Of a DNA stretch of 20,064 bases, positions 14,972-20,064 are shown piece after piece. The DNA comes from Streptomyces sp. NRRL F-4489. GTDB taxonomy: Bacteria > Actinomycetota > Actinomycetes > Streptomycetales > Streptomycetaceae. Below the pieces are notes generated by a model. That model did not search any database, was not told the origin of the DNA, and saw only the letters and a program-made list of their open reading frames with translations. The stretch covers positions 1-20,064 of the forward strand of contig NZ_LLZI01000006.1 in NCBI RefSeq assembly GCF_001509485.1, given 5' to 3'. Position 1 is the stretch's first letter. The number at the start of each line of letters is the position of its first letter. The translations under genes and the position numbers were made by a program.

Positions 14972-16123
14972 TCAGCCCGAGCCCACGAAGATCACGAACA
15001 GCAGCCAGACCACGGGCGCGGTCGGCAGGAGGGAGTCCAGCCGGTCCATGATCCCGCCGTGGCCCGGCAGCAGGGTGCCCATGTCCTTGATGCCGAGGTC
15101 CCGCTTGATCATGGATTCGCCGAGGTCGCCGAGGGTGGCGCTGGCCGCGACCGCCAGGCCCAGCAGCAGCCCCTGCCACCAGGCACCGCCCTTGATCAGG
15201 AACTCCATGCACAGCGCGCCCGCCACCATGGCGAACAGCACCGCGCCGACCAGCCCCTCGCGGGTCTTGCCGGGGCTGATCCGCGGCGCCAGCTTCTTCT
15301 TGCCGAAGCGCCAGCCGACCGCGTAGGCCCCGGTGTCGCTGACGACCGTCAGCAGCAGGAACGTGACGACCCGCTGCGGTCCGTCGTCCGCGGCCGCCAG
15401 CATCAGCGCCACGAACGTCGCCAGGAACGGCACGTAGAACGCCGCGAAGACCCCGGCGGTGACGTCCCGGAGGTAGTTCTGCGGGGCCTCGGTCATCCGC
15501 CAGACCAGGACGGCGAGCGCGGTGAGCGCCATCGCCACCCAGGCCCCCTCGGCGCCGCGCACATAGCCGGCGACGACCATGGCGGTGCCGCCGACCGCGA
15601 GCGGGACGAGCGGCACCCGGATGTCCTTGCGCTCCGCCAGCCGGGAGGTCAGCTCCCACAGGCCCACGACGACGGCGATCGCTATCACGCCGATGAACAC
15701 CGGCTTGTAGACGAAGAGCGAGGCCAGGATGACCACGCCGAGACCGGCGCCGACCCCTATGGCGGCGCGCAGATTGCGCCCCGCGCTCTTCTTCTGCGGT
15801 TTCTCTGGGCCGCTGTGGGACCCGGGGAGCGAGGTGGGCATGGGCTCCTGCGGCCTGTCGTCGCGGAACAGGGGGCCGCTCCGCCGAGCAGCCCCCCGGT
15901 CGTCCCGGTTCTTCCGGTCGTTCCGGATGTCCGGATGGTCGTCCTGGTGTCCGCCCGGCTCGGGCACGATGGGCATGGGCCGAGTCTGCGCCGCACCGCC
16001 CCGGTCGTGCACGGGACCCGCCGGGGCGGGAGGCGCCGCCCCGCGCAGCGAGGCGGCCGGTCCGTGGTCGGGCGGTCCCCAGCGGCCGGCGCCGGGCGGG
16101 GTCCCCCAGGATGACTCGTTCAT
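14972..16123 (-). CDS. cdsA: Phosphatidate cytidylyltransferase (CDP-diacylglycerol synthase)
   Basis: A 383-residue membrane enzyme that makes CDP-diacylglycerol from CTP and phosphatidate, the precursor of phosphatidylinositol, cardiolipin and phosphatidylethanolamine. The C-terminal family signature is complete: SMIKRDLGIKD at 337-347, then PGHGGIMDRLDSLLP (353-367) with the metal-binding Asp residues. About eight hydrophobic segments run from about 118 to the end. The first 115 residues are Pro/Gly/Asp/Arg-rich and look disordered and cytoplasmic; many homologues have a shorter tail. The start at 16123 is supported by the TGATG overlap with the frr stop and GAGG four bases upstream; later in-frame ATGs have weaker context. 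Coupling to frr is typical of actinobacteria. A terminator hairpin follows. Confidence 0.96.
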   Translation of the reverse strand: MNESSWGTPPGAGRWGPPDHGPAASLRGAAPPAPAGPVHDRGGAAQTRPMPIVPEPGGHQDDHPDIRNDRKNRDDRGAARRSGPLFRDDRPQEPMPTSLPGSHSGPEKPQKKSAGRNLRAAIGVGAGLGVVILASLFVYKPVFIGVIAIAVVVGLWELTSRLAERKDIRVPLVPLAVGGTAMVVAGYVRGAEGAWVAMALTALAVLVWRMTEAPQNYLRDVTAGVFAAFYVPFLATFVALMLAAADDGPQRVVTFLLLTVVSDTGAYAVGWRFGKKKLAPRISPGKTREGLVGAVLFAMVAGALCMEFLIKGGAWWQGLLLGLAVAASATLGDLGESMIKRDLGIKDMGTLLPGHGGIMDRLDSLLPTAPVVWLLFVIFVGSG

Positions 16124-16680
16124 CAGACCTCTAGGAGCTCGGATTCCTTGTGCTTGAGGAGCTCGTCCACCTGCGCGACGTACTTCGCGGTGAGGTCGTC
16201 GAGCTCCTTCTCGGCCCGGCGCACCTCGTCCTCGCCGGACTCCTTGTCCTTGACGAGCTTGTCGAGGGCTTCCTTGGCCTTCCGCCGCACGCTGCGGATC
16301 GAGATCTTGGAGTCCTCGGCCTTGTTCTTGGCGACCTTGATGAACTCGCGGCGGCGCTCCTCGGTGAGCTCCGGGAAGGTCACCCGGATGATGTTGCCGT
16401 CGTTGCTCGGGTTGACACCGAGGTCCGAGTCGCGGATCGCCTGCTCGATGTTGCGCAGCGCGCTCTTGTCGAACGGGGTCACCACGGCCATCCGGGGTTC
16501 CGGGACCGAGAACGACGCCAGCTGGTTGATGGGCGTCATGGCGCCGTAGTAGTCCGCCACGATCTTGTTGAACATCGCCGGGTGCGCACGCCCGGTGCGG
16601 ATCGCGGCGAAGTCCTCCTTGGCGACCACGACGGCCTTCTCCATCTTCTCCTCGGCTTCGAGGAGGATCTCTTCGATCAC
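16123..16680 (-). CDS. frr: Ribosome recycling factor
   Basis: Ribosome recycling factor, 185 residues, exactly the family length. With EF-G it splits the post-termination ribosome. Recognisable blocks are the N-terminal helix [45 protein letters not shown], the strand [20 protein letters not shown] and the C-terminal helix [23 protein letters not shown] at 16680 is chosen because AGGAGC lies five to six bases upstream and the length fits; the frame is open further (to 16902) but those residues are not family-like. Its stop shares one base with the cdsA start (TGATG). A 175-base gap separates it from pyrH and may hold a promoter. Confidence 0.97.
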   Translation of the reverse strand: MIEEILLEAEEKMEKAVVVAKEDFAAIRTGRAHPAMFNKIVADYYGAMTPINQLASFSVPEPRMAVVTPFDKSALRNIEQAIRDSDLGVNPSNDGNIIRVTFPELTEERRREFIKVAKNKAEDSKISIRSVRRKAKEALDKLVKDKESGEDEVRRAEKELDDLTAKYVAQVDELLKHKESELLEV

Positions 16681-16855
16681 CACTTGCTCCTGGTCTTTTC
16701 GGTAAGAAGCAGAGCCTCGCCCCTGCCGCGCGTCTTCTCCTGCACGGTGTCCGACCGGCAGGCGGTTGTCCATCCCCGTACCGAGGTCATCCCGCGGCCG
16801 GGGGTTGCCGCCCGTACGGGCCGACGCCCCTACGGAATCACGGCAGTTGGGGCCG

Positions 16856-17623
16856 TCAGGCCCGGGTGTTCTGATCGCTGACGAGCGTGCCGATCTTCTC
16901 ACCCTTCACCGCACGCGCGATGTTCCCCTCGGCGAGCAGTTCGAACACGAGGATCGGGAGCTTGTTGTCCCGGCACAGCGTGATGGCGGTGGCGTCGGCG
17001 ACCTTCAGGTCGCGGGTGATGACCTCGCCGTATTCGAGGGCGTCGAACTTGACCGCGTCCGGGTTCTTCTTCGGGTCGGAGTCGTAGACGCCGTCCACGC
17101 CGTTCTTGCCCATCAGCATGGCCTCGGCGTCGATCTCCAGGGCGCGCTGGGCGGCGGTGGTGTCGGTGGAGAAGTACGGCATGCCCATACCGGCGCCGAA
17201 GATGACGACCCGGCCCTTCTCCAGGTGGCGCACCGCGCGCAGCGGGATGTACGGCTCAGCGACCTGGCCCATGGTGATGGCCGTCTGGACGCGGGAGTCG
17301 ATGCCCTCCTTCTCCAGGAAGTCCTGGAGGGCCAGGCAGTTCATGACCGTTCCCAGCATGCCCATGTAGTCGGAGCGCGCCCGGTCCATGCCGCGCTGCT
17401 GGAGTTCGGCACCGCGGAAGAAGTTGCCGCCGCCGATCACGATGGCGATCTCGTAGCCTTCCCTGACCACCGCGCCGATCTCGCGGGCGATCGCGTGCAC
17501 GACATCGGGGTCGACCCCCAGCCCGCCGCCACCGGCGAATGCCTCACCCGACAGCTTCAGCAGGAAGCGCCTGCCGCCTTTACCGGCTTTGTGTGTGTCC
17601 GCGCCGTCGGCACCGTGATTCAT
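16856..17623 (-). CDS. pyrH: UMP kinase
   Basis: Bacterial UMP kinase of the amino-acid-kinase fold, 255 residues. It converts UMP to UDP with ATP and is typically inhibited by UTP and activated by GTP. Motifs: LLKLSGEAF at 21-29 (phosphate-binding Lys), GGGNFFRG at 64-71, the hexamer/UMP region [18 protein letters not shown] at 78-95, and [12 protein letters not shown] with [14 protein letters not shown] in the ATP domain. The ATG at 17623 has GAGGAGA five bases upstream; an in-frame ATG at 17641 has no such site. A short polar tail (residues 1-18) precedes the fold. It follows tsf with a hairpin-rich 162-base gap. Confidence 0.97.
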   Translation of the reverse strand: MNHGADGADTHKAGKGGRRFLLKLSGEAFAGGGGLGVDPDVVHAIAREIGAVVREGYEIAIVIGGGNFFRGAELQQRGMDRARSDYMGMLGTVMNCLALQDFLEKEGIDSRVQTAITMGQVAEPYIPLRAVRHLEKGRVVIFGAGMGMPYFSTDTTAAQRALEIDAEAMLMGKNGVDGVYDSDPKKNPDAVKFDALEYGEVITRDLKVADATAITLCRDNKLPILVFELLAEGNIARAVKGEKIGTLVSDQNTRA

Positions 17624-17651
17624 TGAGCTCTCCTCGTGCACATACGAAGAA

Positions 17652-17696
17652 GGCCATTGCCGTGGGTCTGGGTCAGATCCCTGTCCGGCAATGGCC
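17652..17696 (-). terminator. Hairpin between tsf and pyrH (terminator or attenuator)
   Basis: A perfect 11-bp inverted repeat, GGCCATTGCCG (17696-17686) with CGGCAATGGCC (17662-17652), enclosing a 23-base loop, followed on the minus strand by TTCTTCGT. It ends 28 bases before the pyrH ATG and close to its Shine-Dalgarno sequence. A smaller stem (CGGCCG, 17716-17721 with 17727-17732) lies upstream. Confidence 0.6.
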
Positions 17697-17768
17697 TCCT
17701 CGTCACATCTGCGGCCGGCCGTTGAGCGGCCGACTGCGTACGACCCTAGCGGGGCCGCAGGTCATTCG

Positions 17769-17783
17769 CTGCCTTCGCGGCAG
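17769..17783 (-). other. Small hairpin at the tsf stop
   Basis: CTGCC-GCGAA-GGCAG on the minus strand, 5-bp stem, beginning two bases past the tsf TGA. It has no U-run and may act as a 3'-end stabiliser or be incidental. Confidence 0.35.
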
Positions 17784-17785
17784 GC

Positions 17786-18622
17786 TCAGATGCCGACCTT
17801 GATGCGCGCGAAGCGCTTCAGGGTGACGCCGGCCTCCTGGAGGACCTTCTCGACCGACTTCTTGTTGTCGAGCGCGTACGGCTGGCCGAGCAGCGTCGCG
17901 TCCTTGAAGAAGCCGTTGAGGCGGCCTTCGACGATCTTCGGCAGGGCGGCCTCGGGCTTGCCCTCGGCGCGGGTGGTCTCCTCGGCGACGCGGCGCTCGG
18001 CCTCCACGACCTCGGCCGGCACGTCCTCCTTGGAGAGGTACTTCGGGGCGAACGCGGCGATGTGCTGCGCGATGCCCTTGGCGACCTCGGCGTTCTCCTT
18101 GTCGAGCTCGACGAGGACACCGATCTGCGGGGGCAGGTCGGGCATGGTGCGGTGCATGTACGCCGTGACGTAGCCGTCGGAGAACTGCGCGAAGCGGTCC
18201 AGGACGATCTTCTCGCCGAGGTTGGCGTTGGCCTCGTCGACGTACGCCTGGACGGTCTTGCCGGGCTCGATCTCGGAGGCGAGCAGGGCCTCGATGTCGG
18301 CCGGGGTGGTCTTGGCGACGTGCGCGGCCAGGGCGTTGGCGACGGAGAGGAACTTCTCGCCCTTGGCGACGAAGTCGGTCTCGCACTTCAGCTCGAGGAT
18401 CAGGCCGGAGGTGTTGTCGTCGGAGAGCACCGAGACGACCGCGCCGTTCTCGGCCGAGCGGCCCTCGCGCTTGGCGACGCCCTTCTGACCCTTGACGCGC
18501 AGGACCTCGACGGCCTTCTCGACGTTGCCCTCGGCCTCTTCCAGGGCCTTCTTGCAGTCCATCATGCCGGCGCCGGTGAGCTCGCGGAGCTTCTTGACGT
18601 CAGCGGCGGTGTAGTTCGCCAT
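17786..18622 (-). CDS. tsf: Translation elongation factor Ts
   Basis: EF-Ts, 278 residues, the nucleotide-exchange factor of EF-Tu. The N-terminal UBA-like domain is MANYTAADVKKLRELTGAGM with MDCKKALEEAEGN. The EF-Tu-contacting motif TDFVAK is at 82-87, within ILELKCETDFVAKGEKF. The core runs through QIGVLVELDKENAEVAKGIA, and the end is TLKRFARIKVGI. ATG at 18622 follows a weak purine-rich site (GAGAAGAGA) about nine bases upstream. It sits 108 bases after rpsB in the standard rpsB-tsf order, with a strong hairpin between them, so its expression may be partly reduced relative to S2. The protein is longer than the shortest actinobacterial forms and fits Streptomyces EF-Ts. Confidence 0.97.
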   Translation of the reverse strand: MANYTAADVKKLRELTGAGMMDCKKALEEAEGNVEKAVEVLRVKGQKGVAKREGRSAENGAVVSVLSDDNTSGLILELKCETDFVAKGEKFLSVANALAAHVAKTTPADIEALLASEIEPGKTVQAYVDEANANLGEKIVLDRFAQFSDGYVTAYMHRTMPDLPPQIGVLVELDKENAEVAKGIAQHIAAFAPKYLSKEDVPAEVVEAERRVAEETTRAEGKPEAALPKIVEGRLNGFFKDATLLGQPYALDNKKSVEKVLQEAGVTLKRFARIKVGI

Positions 18623-18672
18623 GGTCTGTGAATCTCTTCTCGGAATCGCGAAAGTCGAAAGATCTACGGGTG

Positions 18673-18712
18673 GACGGCGGGGGCGGCGCTTGTGGCACCC
18701 TCCCCCGCCGTC
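18673..18712 (-). terminator. rpsB-tsf intergenic hairpin (attenuator or terminator)
   Basis: GACGGCGGGGG (18712-18702) pairs perfectly with CCCCCGCCGTC (18683-18673) over an 18-base loop. It lies 18 bases past the rpsB stop and about 50 bases before the tsf start. There is no U-run. A partial terminator between these two genes has been described in streptomycetes, as far as I recall. Confidence 0.65.
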
Positions 18713-18730
18713 ACCAACCGGTCTTGAAGG

Positions 18731-19603
18731 TCAGCCCTGCTCGGCCGGCTTCTCGGCCTCGGCAGCCGGGGCCTCGGCGGCCGGAGCCTCGGCCTCGGCC
18801 TTGGCGGACTCGTCGTCGGCCTTCTTGTCGCCTTCGAGCAGGTCGCGCTCCCACTCGGCCAGCGGCTCGGCGGCAGCCTTGTCGCCGGGCTTCTGGTCGC
18901 CGGTGGCCGCGCCGGAGCGGGCGATCAGGCCCTCGGCGACGGCGTCGGCGATGACGCGGGTGAGCAGGGTGACGGAGCGGATCGCGTCGTCGTTGCCCGG
19001 GATCTTGTAGTCGACCTCGTCCGGGTCGCAGTTGGTGTCGAGGATCGCGACGACCGGGATGTTGAGCTTGCGCGCCTCACCGACGGCGATGTGCTCCTTC
19101 TTGGTGTCCACGATCCAGACGGCGCTGGGCACCTTCTGCATCTCGCGGATACCACCGAGGGTCTTCTCCAGCTTGGCCTTCTCGCGGGAGAGGACCAGGA
19201 GCTCCTTCTTGGTGAGGCCGGAGGCGGCCACGTCCTCGAAGTCGATCTGCTCGAGCTCCTTCAGGCGCTGCAGGCGCTTGTAGACGGTCGAGAAGTTGGT
19301 CAGCATGCCGCCGAGCCAGCGCTGGTTCACGTACGGCATGCCCACGCGGGTCGCCTGCTCGGCGATGGCCTCCTGGGCCTGCTTCTTCGTGCCGACGAAC
19401 ATGACCGAGCCGCCGTGGGCGACGGTCTCCTTGACGAACTCGTAGGCGCGGTCGATGTACGACAGCGACTGGAGCAGGTCGATGATGTAGATGCCGTTGC
19501 GCTCGGTGAAGATGAAACGCTTCATCTTCGGGTTCCAGCGGCGGGTCTGGTGCCCGAAGTGGACGCCGCTCTCCAGCAGCTCCCGCATCGTGACGACGGC
19601 CAT
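18731..19603 (-). CDS. rpsB: 30S ribosomal protein S2
   Basis: Ribosomal protein S2, 290 residues, needed for assembly of the 30S head/body junction and for S1 binding in organisms that have it. The start [21 protein letters not shown], then [20 protein letters not shown] and the [13 protein letters not shown] block are diagnostic. ATG at 19603 has AGGAG seven bases upstream. The frame is open to 19687, but the added residues are not S2-like. The last 50 or so residues form an Ala/Glu/Lys-rich low-complexity tail beyond the S2 core ([20 protein letters not shown]), which is common in actinobacterial S2. It is the first gene of the translation block, preceded by a structured leader and two DnaA boxes. 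Confidence 0.97.
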   Translation of the reverse strand: MAVVTMRELLESGVHFGHQTRRWNPKMKRFIFTERNGIYIIDLLQSLSYIDRAYEFVKETVAHGGSVMFVGTKKQAQEAIAEQATRVGMPYVNQRWLGGMLTNFSTVYKRLQRLKELEQIDFEDVAASGLTKKELLVLSREKAKLEKTLGGIREMQKVPSAVWIVDTKKEHIAVGEARKLNIPVVAILDTNCDPDEVDYKIPGNDDAIRSVTLLTRVIADAVAEGLIARSGAATGDQKPGDKAAAEPLAEWERDLLEGDKKADDESAKAEAEAPAAEAPAAEAEKPAEQG

Positions 19604-19624
19604 GGCCGTACTCCTTGTGTTCTC

Positions 19625-19698
19625 GGTTCCACCACGGCCGGCCGGCCGCGGTGCCTGACGCCCCGACGCGCCTGCCAGGGGAGGCACCGGGTGGAACC
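19625..19698 (-). ncRNA. Candidate rpsB leader RNA (long bulged hairpin)
   Basis: On the minus strand GGTTCCACCCGGTGCCT (19698-19682) pairs with AGGCACCG (19656-19649) and, after a 15-base GC-rich bulge (19648-19634), with GGTGGAACC (19633-19625). That gives 17 perfect pairs in two blocks. Inside, CCCC (19681-19678) can pair with GGGG (19664-19661). The structure ends 21 bases before the rpsB ATG and about 10 bases before the AGGAG. A ribosomal-protein leader binding S2 is the likely reading; transcript evidence is lacking. Confidence 0.6.
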
Positions 19699-19864
19699 TT
19701 CCGAGGACCGAGGAGCGCGGCCGACGTGCTGCCCGAACGGGACTGCTGCACTGGTGGCGGGGCGTGCGAAGTCGACCCGGTGACCCGGATCGCCATCAGA
19801 AGTGTACGGGACGGGCGATGCACCGGGCGACACGCACCATTTCGCGCCCTCACGGGTGACGAAG

Positions 19865-19873
19865 TTGTCCACA
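19865..19873 (+). promoter_or_regulatory. DnaA box (TTGTCCACA)
   Basis: An exact match to the strong Streptomyces DnaA-binding 9-mer TTGTCCACA. It lies 262 bases upstream of the rpsB start and 18 bases from a second copy in the same orientation. Confidence 0.7.
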
Positions 19874-19882
19874 GGCCCCGAC

Positions 19883-19891
19883 TTGTCCACA
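19883..19891 (+). promoter_or_regulatory. Second DnaA box (TTGTCCACA)
   Basis: An exact second copy of the 9-mer, same orientation, 18 bases after the first; the matching extends one base to TTGTCCACAG in both. Two perfect copies this close are unlikely by chance in GC-rich DNA. Confidence 0.7.
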
Positions 19892-20064
19892 GCTTTCGAC
19901 CAAGATCCCCAAGGTCGTCCGGCATCCGCCATGGTCGACGCATGCGACGACTTCAGAGCGTGAGACGACGGCACGGGCATCCGCTTCGGTGCGTGACCTG
20001 TGCGACCGGACAGATGCGGCGGCGACGCCTTCGGGGGCGGGGGTGCCGAGCAGGGGGATGTGGA
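19892..20064. other. No confident gene at the right edge
   Basis: An ATG at 19943 opens a plus-strand frame that runs to the window end (MRRLQSVRRRHGHPLRCVTC...), but its codons are Arg-rich with middling third-position GC. A minus-strand frame entering from the edge (HIPLLGTPAPEGVAAASVRS) has better third-position GC for its first 60 bases and then loses it; it could be the 3' end of a neighbouring gene. Neither can be assigned from this fragment. Confidence 0.3.

Noticed and set aside
13772..16114. 780-codon plus-strand open frame opposite rlmN and cdsA
   Set aside because: It is a shadow of two conserved genes; its composition is low-complexity and it spans their terminator.
19522..19980. 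152-codon minus-strand frame across the rpsB leader
   Set aside because: It overlaps the leader stem, the DnaA boxes and the rpsB start, and it has no family resemblance.

Overview
The window looks like chromosomal DNA of a Streptomyces or close relative. It is very GC-rich, starts are often GTG, and it carries the order rpsB-tsf-pyrH-frr-cdsA-rlmN on the minus strand. Two TTGTCCACA boxes match the Streptomyces DnaA-box form.

Region by region: 1-1333 holds no intact gene. It starts with an A-depleted, G/T-rich tract of degenerate repeats, followed by a decayed IS5-type transposase (about 230-865) and about 470 bases with nothing recognisable. At 1334-3508 a RidA-fold protein lacking the usual catalytic arginine (minus) diverges from a MarR regulator and a LOG-like Rossmann protein (plus); a 27-bp near-perfect inverted repeat sits between them. 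A DMT-type membrane protein follows (3735-4685). A translationally coupled glycosyltransferase pair, GT87-type membrane enzyme then PimB-like GT4, lies on the minus strand (7527-4826). Diverging from it is a two-component system with a HisKA_3 kinase and NarL-type regulator (7689-9523), preceded by two direct repeats.

Facing this, on the minus strand (13433-9577), is a thiamine ABC transporter operon: binding lipoprotein, fused permease and ATPase. A TPP riboswitch (13546-13651) lies upstream, with leader hairpins that could sequester the Shine-Dalgarno sequence. From 14803 upward come rlmN, cdsA, frr, pyrH, tsf and rpsB. This is the translation, ribosome-recycling and phospholipid-precursor block, read from the right edge leftwards. 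Several strong hairpins punctuate it: a likely rpsB leader RNA, an rpsB-tsf attenuator or terminator, a tsf-pyrH hairpin and a terminator after cdsA. Two DnaA boxes lie upstream of rpsB.

The parts most worth a second look are the structured rpsB leader, the somewhat divergent TPP riboswitch with its nested expression platform, the paired DnaA boxes, the operator-like repeats before marR/ridA and before the kinase, and the A-poor tract at the left edge. I found no CRISPR array, tRNA, rRNA, phage or obvious defence system.
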